From Reclinomonas americana ATCC 50394 (taxonomy: Eukaryota; Jakobida; Jakobea; Jakobida): a DNA stretch of 23,479 bases. The notes under the pieces were generated by a model. That model was not told where the DNA came from. It ran no database searches and was given only the letters and a program-made list of their open reading frames with translations. Numbering within the stretch: position 1 is the first letter of the stretch; each line of letters begins with the position of its first letter. Shown here one piece after another: positions 1 to 9,464 of this stretch. The DNA is taken from assembly GCA_048213135.1 (NCBI GenBank), contig PS015241.1, forward strand, positions 41,456 to 64,934, given 5' to 3'. Both the position numbers and the translations under genes were made by a program.

Positions 1-2
1 TG

Positions 3-707
3 TGTGTGTTTGCTGATTTGCGTTTGGTGAAAGTCCATGGACTTGCTCCCCCAGAGGACTTGCAGCAGGATGCCAATAGTGGCGGTCTGTTGTTGATGTG
101 TTCAATCTGCAGATCTGCGTATTTTTGATTAATCATAGTTACTTGTCGTGCCAGATGTGGAGAGAGACATTGCTGAAGTTCACCTGCGCATAATTGGTGA
201 GTTGTTGTCTTGATGGTTCTCCATTCCTCGCCGCGAAGCTGACACTGGATCGTGCACGCTCGACAGAATCTGCTGCAGCTCCCCCAGCTGCGATTGGTCC
301 GTAGTATTCTCAGTGCACTGAATGATTCACTTGATCTTTTCTTAAAATTCTGTTGCAGATCTAACTCCTCGGACTACTGTTGACCTGTTGGACGACGATA
401 CTGGTGAGCCATTCCGTCATGGCGATGCATATTGTCAAATGCTTACATGTCAGTTTGTGAACCAGTGAGTCCGATCGCTGGTAGGCAAAGGATGGGGGCC
501 GAGGACGGCGGCCGTCCACATGGTATCAGCCCTCCCTTGCTCGAGCATTCGCCGGCCGCAAGCGGTTCTGAAGCCGCGTCCTCGGCCGTGAACAGTCCGA
601 GCTCTCAAGCACTGCTGCAGTACGAAGGATCGCCTACTTCGTCCGATGATGAATACTTTGTGCAACTCAGTCCATTGCATAGTAGTGCCCGACAGAGTAA
701 ATGGTGA
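3..707 (+). CDS. 3' part of an unrecognised multi-exon gene
   Basis: I infer exons 3-84 (may begin off the window), 155-196, 359-403 and 454-707 from matching reading phase: every junction is phase 1 and the joined frame stays open to TGA at 705-707. The introns are 70, 162 and 50 bp; donors at 197 and 404 are GTGAG, while the donor at 85 (GTCTG) is weak. The joined product has a short charged region (VERDIAEVHLRII), an acidic stretch (LLDDDT) and a last exon rich in Ser, Pro, Gly and Ala with SPTSSDDEYF near the end. It looks like a disordered, phosphorylatable C-terminal tail. I recognise no domain, membrane segment or family. An alternative ending is possible: a donor at 704 and an acceptor at 763 keep phase and would replace the stop with a 39-codon exon at 764-881. 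Confidence 0.45.
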
Positions 708-763
708 ATGTTCGTGTAGAGTCCAAGGAGTATCTTCTTGTTCAAAAGCGGGGGATGATTAAG

Positions 764-881
764 CCATCCGGATATCGATGCCCGTGCGCGCACCGACCCA
801 CTAGCGACTGCTGCCAGATTTGTTGAAATCATTCAAGCCCGCGGTCTCCAAGTATTGCTGACTGTGCATGTGTGGGCTTGA
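764..881 (+). other. Possible alternative last exon of the upstream gene
   Basis: If the donor GTGAAT at 704 is used, an AG at 762-763 restores the phase and opens 39 codons to TGA at 879-881. The reading contains DIDARARTDPLATAARF and then VEIIQARGLQVLL, which looks protein-like. The candidate intron is 60 bp, normal for this locus, but has a poor pyrimidine tract. The same stretch also has a 41-codon frame at 701-826, so coding status is unsettled. Confidence 0.25.
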
Positions 882-1663
882 ACTGACGAAGACGGCCAAG
901 CACGTTCGCAGAATCTCCCTTTTGTCCCCTCTTCTCCCTTCGAATTCCCCCGGCCACTCCCCCTTCAGTGCCGTATACGTAGTCTCAACGAGAGCACGCA
1001 ACGTTGTTGCTCATGGGGTGTGCCAATGGTCATCGTCGGCAAGGGATTTGTGGACATTTGTCGCATTATTGGAATGTGGTGAATGAAGTGTTTTGTTGTC
1101 GCTCACGACGTCGACGTTGCATGCGCAATTTTGGACACAAAACCCAAAGGCGGAGCGCATCAGCTTCTGCGTGTGACGTCCTTGGGCCTTGGCGGGTACG
1201 CAGCTGTCCAGCCAACGAGTGCAACGGTGCATCGCTGCGCATGCGATCGCGCGCGACGTTGACGTCGATATTCTCTCAACAAGAAAGCTTCTGCAAGGGA
1301 ATTGGTTTGTGCAGCATACACTCGTACTTCGCACATATGGTGCTGCAAGCGATGAAGGGAATTGGGGCGACGGGCAAGCACAAAGCGCAACTGCAAACTC
1401 GACGTTGATGTTTTCTGCACCAGGAAAGCTTCTGCAGTGGCGTTGCCACTTACTGTTGCATAGCTTTCGCGTACGTCATAAGGCAGGCCCGGAGAAACGC
1501 TGGCGCCGGCATGCGCAGCTGCGAAACGAAACATTGCATTGGACGGATTTGTCAGGTTTTCAGCTGGCGACGCCGCAGCGATCCAGTTCGTCTTGCCTCG
1601 TGGCCAGACTGCTCTCTCACTCTCTTCCATGGTCACTCGCCGCGCATGCAACTTGTGCAACAA
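882..1663. other. Intergenic region with a diverged internal repeat
   Basis: I see no convincing gene here. Two segments, about 1256-1304 and 1399-1434, share a diverged pattern (GACGTTGA, then GAAAGCTTCTGCA), suggesting an old duplication. The long minus-strand frame across 1160-1879 has no family resemblance and lies opposite exon 1 of the next gene. Confidence 0.5.
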
Positions 1664-1677
1664 TTTTGGCGCGAAAA
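1664..1677 (+). promoter_or_regulatory. E2F/DP-like site upstream of GT-1
   Basis: The sequence TTTTGGCGCGAAAA contains a full match to the E2F consensus TTTSGCGCSAAA. It lies about 40 bp before the start codon at 1718. A related GGCGCGAAAA core lies upstream of the paralogue at 4680-4689. A regulatory role is inferred from the motif and position only. Confidence 0.4.
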
Positions 1678-1717
1678 CACAGTTTGTCCGGATCGCCACT
1701 CCTTTCTTGTTTGTTGC

Positions 1718-2184
1718 ATGAGACGAGCTCTCCTCTTCCTCCCTCTCATTACTGTCATCCTCCTCCTTCTCCTCCTCTCCCTCGCATGCATACACGCGCA
1801 GGGCAGTGAGAACGGTGACAGCAATGACGATGACTTTGTGCGTGCGAGGAGATATGGTGTGTGGAGCATCAGGGTGCATGTGTGGTCACCGGCCTTTGCG
1901 GGTGGCTACCCGCTGCCGAAGGAGGAGGCGTTCCCGGTGGAGGTTTCGTGGAGGGATAAGTCGATTCGCACCTTGAAGGAGGCGGGTGAGTGATTGAGAG
2001 GAGAGAGTGGGAGAGAGAGAGAGAGAGAAGGAGGGAGAGAGGTAGAGAGAAGGAGGGAGAGAAGAGAGGGAGTGCATTCTTCGTCAGCAGAAGCCACTGT
2101 TGCGCCTTCTCGATCATCTTCCTTTGATTCTTTCCACGCAAGCCACTCGTCAGTCGAGAAGGGAGAGAGAGATCGGGGAGAGAG

Positions 2185-2218
<34 letters not shown>

Positions 2219-4407
2219 TGGGGAGAAGAGGCATGAGCAGAACAGTTGTCTCGTGATCTTCACAGCCTTGTTCTTCAACTGCTGTGATCGTCCTCCTTCA
2301 ATCCCTCTCCTTCAATCTTTGCAGTGCACCCATCATGATTGTTCCTCGTCCCTCCCCTCCTCTCTCTCCCCCTTCCCCTCCCTCCCCTCACTCCCCTTGC
2401 TTCATTCGCCTCAGTCGACACCGCCCTCCAACTACGCCCACCACCATTCCCCGTGGACGCCTCTCACGTGCGCGCACGAGCTCACCACGAGATGCTTATC
2501 GCCGGCCTTGGTCGCTGCAAGCACCACCGACCGCACCTGCAGCAAGAGTCGTTTGTCACACACGTCACGGTGGGGCACTTGCCGTCGGCGCAACAGAGAC
2601 GCGTCGGTCTGCTCATTCGCGGACGAGTGTTTGTGCTGTACGTGGCCGCCGATGGCAGCGATGCCGAATACGTTGGTTTGTTTTACGCTCCGCCTCCTTT
2701 TGTTTCTCACGGGTGCTTACGCGCATGCGACGCGCAGCCAAACAGTTTGCCAAGCTGAAGGAAGTCGATGCGGTGCTTATACCGGCCATGGCGCTGGCCA
2801 TTCAACGGCAGCTGGCGCGCGGGAGCGATTTGGAGGTGCGGTCCCTCTCTCTCTCTCTCTCTCACACTCATAAACACACCTCTCCCTTCTTCTCTCTCAC
2901 TCTCTGCTACTCCTGCTGATCATATCCTTCACTCGCCATCGCAGTTGCCTCCCATGGACGACGCGTTGTCACGTGTGGAATACTTGCGCAAGGGCATTGC
3001 TTTGCCGCTGCCGTCTGGATTGTGGCTGCAATCGTACGACGGCATGTACGTGTCGCCAGGCATTGACACTTTTGGTACGATGTTTGTGTGTGAGGAGCTT
3101 GCGTCGCTATCAAATCGCCTCACTCTTTCACAATGCAGATCCTCCCGCCGTTGCCGAGCAGCCGTCGTTTCAAATGCGCACGGGGCAGCGCGTCGACGTG
3201 CAAAGGCAGGCCATTATGGCTGCCGGCGAGCATCTCAGCGCTCATCCTGAGGTGCGTCGATCATATGTTTTCTGTGTATCATCCTGCACTCACCTTACTT
3301 TTCCCCCACCACCGAAGTATGCCGCCCCATACCTCATGGTACGATCGTCTCCATCCACTCCCTTTTTCGTTTTTTGATGTGCTCACCTCTCCCCAGCCAC
3401 CCTCCCCCGTCCACGCCCTCCGCTTCCCCGCAGCACCGCCACCCGCACCTGCCGACTGGACCGCCACGCAGCGCCTGCCATCACTGCGACTGCCAGGTCC
3501 ATTCGAACCGCCGCATCACCGCCGCACCCTACCATTCACGTGCGGCATGTGGCGCGGTCTCAGCACGAAGCACGACAGGCGCGGCGAGCCGCCACCACTG
3601 CAATGCGTGGTGTGTGGGTCGCGCTTTGTGCGCGCACACCCACCACCACCACTGGGTGCGCGTGTGGTGACGGTGCTGGGTGTGCACTCGGGGCCTTCCG
3701 CTGTCTCGCTGTCGCAGCGTGACATGATCCGCGCCACGTGGATGCAGTACGCGAACGTGTATCACGCCGAAAACAACCCGCACGGCACGGTGCAAGTTGT
3801 GTTCGTGATGGGACGACCGCACTCGGCGGCCGCGGCACGCGAGCTGCACGCTGAGTCGGCCAAGTCTGGCGACATGTTCTTCATGGACATGCACGAGAAT
3901 GTGCACAATGGCAAGAGCCGCGAGTGGATCTCGCTGGCACACGACTCTTACCGGCACACCACCGTGCGCTACCTCGGCAGCTTGGACTCGGACATTTTCT
4001 TGCGCCCAGTGCGGCTGGAGCGCGAGCTACGGGAGCGCCTGCCGCGTGAGCGTTTGCTGTGGGGCAACGTGCTGGCGGGCTTCCGCGCGCGAACGGTGTT
4101 TGAGTATCCGCTCGGTCCCACCGTCGTTCTGTCGTGGGATATGGTCGAGTGGTTGCGCCGCCCATCCTCCGCATCGTCTCTGGATCGCTTCGGCTCACTG
4201 GACTGCGCCATTGCCTGGCCCTTTGCCAAGAGCGACATTCCCGTGCACCTGGCCTCCGACATGCGCTTCCACGATATGGTCGGCGCCGCGCGTACGTCAT
4301 TTGCCGAGCCTCTGAGCGACGAGTCGATCTCCATTCACCGGGTGTACACGGTCAATCAGGCCATGGCGCTGATGAAGCAATTCCCCGACGATCGTGAGGT
4401 GAGGTAG
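1718..4407 (+). CDS. GT31-type glycosyltransferase, secretory pathway (GT-1)
   Basis: Likely a UDP-sugar-dependent beta-1,3-type glycosyltransferase of the ER/Golgi lumen; donor and acceptor are unknown. Exons: 1718-1985, 2415-2675, 2738-2835, 2945-3074, 3139-3251, 3318-3338 and 3397-4407. All junction phases agree and the sum is 1902 nt (633 aa). Residues 4-24 form a Leu-rich signal peptide or signal anchor. Residues about 30-297 are an N-terminal region of unknown fold, conserved in GT-2 (QQRRVGL.., VEYLRKG). The last exon holds a Pro-rich linker, Cys346 and a C367-x2-C370 pair, and then the catalytic domain: IRATWMQYANVY (408-419), VVFVMGR (431-437), NGKSREW (468-474), the DxD-like metal site D494-S-D496, and SDMRFHD (584-590). 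These follow the GT31 motif order, but substrate specificity cannot be inferred. The start is the first Met before the hydrophobic segment. Long CT/GA tracts sit in intron 1. Confidence 0.82.
1986..2414 (+). repeat. (GA)n tracts in intron 1 of GT-1
   Basis: The intron begins GTGAGT and ends CTCAG. It contains GA-rich tracts at about 1996-2070 and 2159-2220, then a C/T-rich stretch before the acceptor. Frames across it are low-complexity and not coding. Confidence 0.8.
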
Positions 4408-4675
4408 GTCGAGGGAAGAAGGCGATTGTAGTATATAATACAAGCATCTAGACATTGAAGGAAGGGAAGGGAGGGATGAGGGGAAGAAGGGAGAGAGGGA
4501 GGAGGAGGGGGAAAGGAAAACAAGAAGAAGAAGGAGAAGAAGAAGAAGAGGCAGGATGAGGAGCAGGATGAGGAGAAGAACGACGATGATGAGAACGAGG
4601 AGTACAACAATAAGAAGAAGGACAGAGGGGAGAGAAGGCGATTCTGCAAGAGGGTGAGGAAGAAGACGATTTGGA
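4408..4675. repeat. Purine-rich intergenic tract
   Basis: After the GT-1 stop the + strand is almost pure A/G (GGGA, GAAG and AGGA words) for about 230 bp. No gene and no canonical AATAAA signal are visible. The Leu/Ser-rich minus-strand frames across it are compositional artefacts. Confidence 0.75.
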
Positions 4676-4690
4676 AAATGGCGCGAAAAA
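4676..4690 (+). promoter_or_regulatory. E2F-like core upstream of GT-2
   Basis: AAATGGCGCGAAAAA on the + strand reads TTTTTCGCGCCATTT on the other, matching the TTTSSCGC E2F core. It is about 165 bp before the GT-2 start. The same sequence context recurs inside GT-2 exon 1 at about 5009-5027, so a chance duplication is also possible. Confidence 0.3.
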
Positions 4691-4851
4691 CAATTCGAAT
4701 TCTCCGGCACAAAAGACTTCGACATTCTCGTCACGTCGACCTCTTTCTCTCCTACATTGCTTGAGCTCGTTATGTCAGCAGCTCACGGAAGCACAATTAC
4801 TCTCCTTCCTCAAACTTCATCGTCCCACTTGTCCAACACACTCAATTTGTC

Positions 4852-7338
4852 ATGATTGTGAGGGCGCGAACCTCGCCTCCCCCTCGTCTGCACCTCCTCC
4901 TCGCCACGCAGCTCGCCAGCCTTCTCCTCCTCCTCTTCCTCTTGCTCTGCACAGACGAGGCTCTCGCCACGCCCATTCCCACACATGCAGTCGAGTCGCC
5001 GATCGAGTTGGAAATGGCGCGAAAAAGCAATGTGTTGAATGTGACACTGGCGGTGAAGCCGTCGCATGCGTCGCCACCCTCGGAGGTCGTTCACCTCTAC
5101 TTGTCATGGGTGGATCCGCAGATTACCACACTGAGAGAAGCAGGTGTGACTGAGGGGAGAAGGATGTCTCTCATCTCGTGCACTGTCCTTATGGCGCTGT
5201 CTTGTCTTTCATCCACTCTCTGACTCGCTTTCTGTGGATCTGTCTCTTTCTCTCCCTCTCTTTTCTGGCACTGCATTCTCTCTCGTATTTCTCTGACTTG
5301 TCTCTTTTCTCTTCCTCTGTCTTTCCTTACTCTCTCTTCTGTGGCACTGTCACTTCCCGACACTCTGTCATCTTCGCTGTGGCTTGTCTCTATACTCTGG
5401 CACTGCATTATGTCTCACCCCAACTCTCTTGCTACTTTTTCTGTGGCTTGCGTCATTATTTCCCTCTCTTCATTCTCTCTGTCTTCTGTCTCCCTGACTC
5501 CTCAGACTCACTATCTGTGGCCGTCTTCTTCTCTTTCGCATTCTGGTCTCTCTGTCTCTCTTTCTCTTTCTCTTTCTCTCTCTCTCTTCTCAGGCACTGT
5601 CTTCTCTTCCTGACACTCTGGTATGTTCTCTGTGGCCCTCTTTGTCACCGTCTTGTCTCCCCTCCACTCTCTGACTCGCTTTCTGTGGATCTGTCTCTTT
5701 CTCTCCCTCTGTTTTCTGGCACAGCGTTCTCTATCATCTCTTTTCTCGAACTTGTCGCTTTCCCTTTTCTTCTGGCACTGTTTTCTCTCTCTCCCGACTC
5801 TTTTTTCCCCTTTCTTCTCTGGCTTGTCTTTTCCTCTTCTCATTCTGCCTTCGCCTGTTCTCTCTGATTGTGTTCTACCATTTCCTCTCCTTCCCTTCCC
5901 TTTCCCTGTCTCCCTCCCTCTCCCTCCCTTCCCCTCCCTTGCCCTTCCCCTCCCTCCCGTCCTCCCTCCCCCTCCGTTCCCCTCCCCTCACCTGCCTGCC
6001 ACAGTGACCCGTGCACTGGCGATGGACGCCAAGGCCAACAGCACCAGCATCCCCATCGAGTTGTACATGAACAAGGCGCGCCTGCTGCTGCAACAGCGAG
6101 GCTTGTGGAGGTGTACGCATTGCAAGGCACGACCGCTGCCGTTCACGACGTTGGTGGTGAGTTGAGCGGAGGGACAGCAGGGAGGGTGAAGCGGAGGAGA
6201 GCTCTCTTTGGTGGTCCATTCTTCTTCTCATACTTCTTGTCGTTGTTCCAGTTGTTCCCGTTCTCCCCTTCGTTTTCTATTCCTTCATGGCGTCCCACTC
6301 TGCTCTGTCTTTGTCGTTATTGTTGCTGCTGTTCTTGTCGTTGGCGTCGTCTCCGTCGTTGTTCTTTATCGACCTGTTGTCTCCCTTCCTCCCTTTCTTT
6401 CCTGGGTCCCTCTCTTCTTCTTTTTTTCTGTTGTTGCTGTTCTTTTATCGTCCCTGTTTTCCTCCACTCTTCTCTGTCTTCTTCTCTTTCTTGTTGTTCT
6501 TGTCTTTGCAGTTGTTCTCCACTCCTCGATTATATTCTCATGTTTCTTCTCTCCCACTTCTCCTAGAACTGATCGAAAAGACCACTTTCCTGTGTTCATT
6601 CCTTGGTTATCCGCAGAATGGACCTCTCAAATACGAGCAGCGACGTGTGGGGCTCATGTTGCGCGGACGCCTGTACATTCTCAACGTGGACATTGATGGC
6701 AGTGACGTGACGCGTGTTGGTGCGTTGCCTGTGCCTCGCGAAGAAAAATCGAATCGTCCTCTGATACTAATTGTGTGCGCACGCAGTCGGCGACTTTGTG
6801 AAGCAAGAGGAGCTCGACGACGTGCTGCTGGAACCCATGGCAATGGCGGTGCGCTGGCAATTGGAGCGCAACACTCCAGAGGTGAATACAGCCAGTGCAC
6901 TCGTCATTGTCCCGCTTCCTCACTTTTGCTGCAGCCGGAACTCGTTCCGCCATCTCTTGTACGCCTCGAGTACCTGCGCAAAGGATTCCTCGTTCCGCCT
7001 TCGCCGGGCGTCCAGAGAGACCGTCGCCGAACTTCAGAGTCGTACGTGATGCCCGGTTCCGAGTTGTACGGTACAAGGAATCCCACTTGCTGTCGTTGTA
7101 TGAGCGAATGCTGATCACTCGCTTGTGGCGGTGCGCAGATGCGCCTCTGCATGCCGACCTGCCATCCTTCCGGACGAATTTACAGACGTCTGAAGGTCTC
7201 CAGTACGATCCGCAGGGTGTGCTACTGGAGAGCGCTGCGTACGTGAGACGCAATCCGGAGGTCAGTGTCACAGGATTCTCTCTCATTTGCAAAAGAAACA
7301 GATAAGAAGATGAAGAAGAGAGGACGAGGATAAGGAGG

Positions 7339-7377
<39 letters not shown>

Positions 7378-8006
7378 AGAAGAAGAAGAAGACGATAGAA
7401 TAAGTAGAAGAAACCAACGATAAGAATAACGACGTGGGACAGAGAGGAGTNNNNNNNNNNNNNNNNNNNNNNNNNNNNNNNNNNNNGGGGGAGGAGGAGG
7501 ACGAAAAAGAACAACAACAAGAAATGCAAGAAGCAGAAGGCCAGAATAAGGAGGAGTGAGGGTAGAAGAAGAAAGATAAGAGGATAAAGGAAGAACAAGG
7601 ACGATAACAAGCAGAGGAATCTCCCTCTCTTATTTACGTTCAAAAAGTAGTAGAGAAGGAAAAGGCCACGAAAGGGAAGGAGAAGAGCGAGAAGGATAGA
7701 GAACAAGTTGAGAGAGAAGAGGAGAAAATGGGCAAGAACAAGGAATGAAGAACAACAAGCAGAAGCAGAACTCCCTCTTCCTCCCTCCTTTCTCAGTCTT
7801 CTTTCTCTTCCCTTTCCTTTGTCCTTTCTCTCTTCCCTCCCTCCCTCCCTCCCTCCCTTCTCAGTCTTCTCTCTCTTCTCTCCCTTTTGTCCTTTCTCTC
7901 TCTCTCCGTCCCTCCCTCCCTCCCTCCCTCCCTCCGTCCCCCCTCCCTGCCACTCACCACCCTCCTCATATGTGCCCTTTCGCAGATTGCCGCCGCACAC
8001 TTTATG
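4852..8006 (+). CDS. GT31-type glycosyltransferase paralogue, 5' exons (GT-2)
   Basis: Tandem paralogue of GT-1, in the same orientation 444 bp downstream. Exons: 4852-5143, 6005-6156, 6617-6719, 6787-6881, 6935-7070, 7139-7260 and 7986-8006; the sum is 921 nt (307 codons), with every phase matching the corresponding GT-1 junction. Residues about 13-32 are a Leu-rich signal peptide or anchor. Conserved blocks shared with GT-1 are LSWVDPQITTLREAG (VSWRDKSIRTLKEAG in GT-1), QRRVGLMLRGR, IDGSDV and LEYLRKG. An extra intron (6157-6616) splits what is one exon in GT-1. The last visible exon (IAAAHFM) ends at donor GTTCGA, and the intron then runs into N at 8056. No catalytic exon follows on this strand. 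The matching exon lies inverted at 8391-9392, so the gene is probably intact in the organism and broken only in the assembly. Confidence 0.75.
5144..6004 (+). repeat. CT-rich intron 1 of GT-2 with an internal duplication
   Basis: This 861-bp intron is nearly all C/T with TCTGTGG and TCTGGCACTG words repeated at irregular spacing. Two segments, about 5199-5285 and 5650-5735, are nearly identical (offset 451 bp; both contain CTCTGACTCGCTTTCTGTGG). The ends are GTGTGA and CCACAG. The long Ser/Leu/Phe-rich frames here are not genes. Confidence 0.75.
6157..6616 (+). other. Intron 2 of GT-2, absent from GT-1
   Basis: Donor GTGAGT and acceptor CCGCAG bound a T/C-rich 460-bp intron in phase 0. In GT-1 the corresponding protein region (…LPSAQQRRVG…) is encoded without interruption in one exon. 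This is therefore an intron gained by GT-2 or lost by GT-1 after duplication. Confidence 0.65.
7261..7985 (+). repeat. Intron 6 of GT-2: purine tract switching to pyrimidine tract
   Basis: The first two thirds of the intron are A/G-rich (GA, AGA and AAG words, broken by 36 N at 7451-7486). From about 7770 it switches to a CCCT/CTTT-rich tract and ends TTTCGCAG. No coding signal is seen. The 439-residue minus-strand frame at 6681-8000 is low-complexity and spans N. Confidence 0.75.
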
Positions 8007-8055
8007 GTTCGATTTGCGAGTGATCGCTCATCTTTCTTCGCCCCTCACCCCATCG

Positions 8056-8390
8056 NNNNNNNNNNNNNNNNNNNNNNNNNNNNNNNNNNNNNNNNNNNNN
8101 NNNNNNNNNNNNNNNNNNNNNNNNNNNNNNNNNNNNNNNNNNNNNNNNNNNNNNNNNNNNNNNNNNNNNNNNNNNNNNNNNNNNNNNNNNNNNNNNNNNN
8201 NNNNNNNNNNNNNNNNNNNNNNNNNNNNNNNNNNNNNNNNNNNNNNNNNNNNNNNNNNNNNNNNNNNNNNNNNNNNNNNNNNNNNNNNNNNNNNNNNNNN
8301 NNNNNNNNNNNNNNNNNNNNNNNNNNNNNNNNNNNNNNNNNNNNNNNNNNNNNNNNNNNNNNNNNNNNNNNNNNNNNNNNNNNNNNNNNN
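8056..8390. other. Assembly gap (335 N)
   Basis: Run of N between GT-2 intron 7 and an oppositely oriented fragment that carries the catalytic exon. Confidence 0.99.
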
Positions 8391-9392
8391 TTCACCCATC
8401 TCTAGGCCGTCAGGGAACTTGTGCATCAGCATGTCGGCGGTCTTGGTGTTAAACACGCGATGCACACTGATGCTCTTGTCGGTGAGCTGCTCCGCAAAGA
8501 TGCTCTTCTTGGCACCGAGCAAGTCATGCATGCGCATGTCGCTGACAAAGTGCACGGGAATGTCGCCCTTGACATAGTTCCACGCCATGCCACAGTCCTC
8601 ACTGCCCATGCGATCCAGCGCCGAGATGGCGGTGGTGTGGCGCAACCAGTCCACCATGTCCCACGTGACCACGTAAGTGGGGCCGAGGGGGAACTCGAAA
8701 ATGACACGTCCGCGGAAAATCGTAATGCCGTTGGCCCACATGAGGCGCTCGCGCGGCAGTCGATGCAGCTCACGCTCCAGCGCCACCGTGCGCACGAACA
8801 CGTCGACATCCGTGCGCGCCAGGTAGCGCACGGAGGTGTTGCGGAAGGCGTCGTGAGCGTACATGAACCACGCGCGCGACTTGCCATTGTAAATGTTCTC
8901 GCGAGTGTCAAAGAACGCCATGTCGCCGTACTCCACATACTCCTGGTGCATCAGTTGACGCATCTCCGCCGATCGCGGCCGTCCCAACACAAAGAACACC
9001 TGCACGGTGCCGTTCGGGTTGCGCTGCGGGTGGTACACGTTGGGGTACCGCAGCCATGAGTTGCGCAATCGCGCGCGATGCTCGTGCTCCGTGTCAATGG
9101 TGAGCGCCGCCAGCACCATTGTCACACGCGGTCCGAGTGGCGGTGGCGGATGGGCACGCACGAACCGCGTGCCACACACGGCGCACTCCAGCACCGGCGG
9201 CTCACCACGTCCCGAATCCATCATGAAGCCGCGGTTGATCGGGCACCGATATGGCAGCGTGCGGCGGTGGTGCGGCGGCTCAAACGGTCCCGGCAGACGC
9301 AAGGACTCCAGCGGTTCGGCGGCTGGTTGCGGCCAGTCGGGGGGCGATGGCAGTGTCGGGGGGAAGTGTCGGTTGTATTTGTTGGAGGGGGG
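8391..9392 (-). CDS. GT31 catalytic exon, probably GT-2 exon 8 on an inverted contig
   Basis: An uninterrupted 334-codon reading on the minus strand, homologous over its whole length to the last exon of GT-1. In order it has a Pro-rich linker, GPFEPPHHRRTLPY, a CxxC pair (ECAVCGTRF), RNSWLRYPNVY, VFFVLGR, YNGKSRAWF, the DxD-like site in TDVDVF, and VSDMRMHD. It has no ATG at its 5' end; instead it begins right after a splice acceptor (TAACGCAG, on + at 9393-9400), in the same phase 0 and at the same residue (PPS) as GT-1 exon 7. It runs into N at 8390 after FPDGLEMGE, one codon beyond the GT-1 equivalent, so its stop is not seen. Immediately upstream on this strand there is only a 20-N gap and then the 3' end of a kinase gene, leaving no room for 5' exons. 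Read on the other strand, it completes GT-2. Confidence 0.8.
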
Positions 9393-9407
9393 CTGCGTTA
9401 GAGGCAA

Positions 9408-9427
9408 NNNNNNNNNNNNNNNNNNNN
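9408..9427. other. Assembly gap (20 N)
   Basis: Short N run joining the GT31 catalytic fragment to the kinase contig. Such a length is probably a placeholder, not a measured distance. Confidence 0.99.
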
Positions 9428-9464
9428 ACGATGAATGTGTAAAAAAAAGCAGATCAATTTTTAA

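Noticed and set aside
1160-1879. 239-residue minus-strand open frame
   Set aside because: It lies opposite GT-1 exon 1 and its promoter, has no recognisable motif, and its acidic and Ser runs come from the reverse complement of the CT-rich signal-peptide codons.
6681-8000. 439-residue minus-strand open frame
   Set aside because: Low-complexity Leu/Ser/Lys/Glu sequence across GA/CT intron repeats and N, opposite well-supported GT-2 exons.
8391-9407. Minus-strand GT31 reading as an independent complete gene
   Set aside because: No start codon, begins exactly at a splice acceptor, and the sequence upstream is a 20-N gap followed by the 3' end of the kinase gene.
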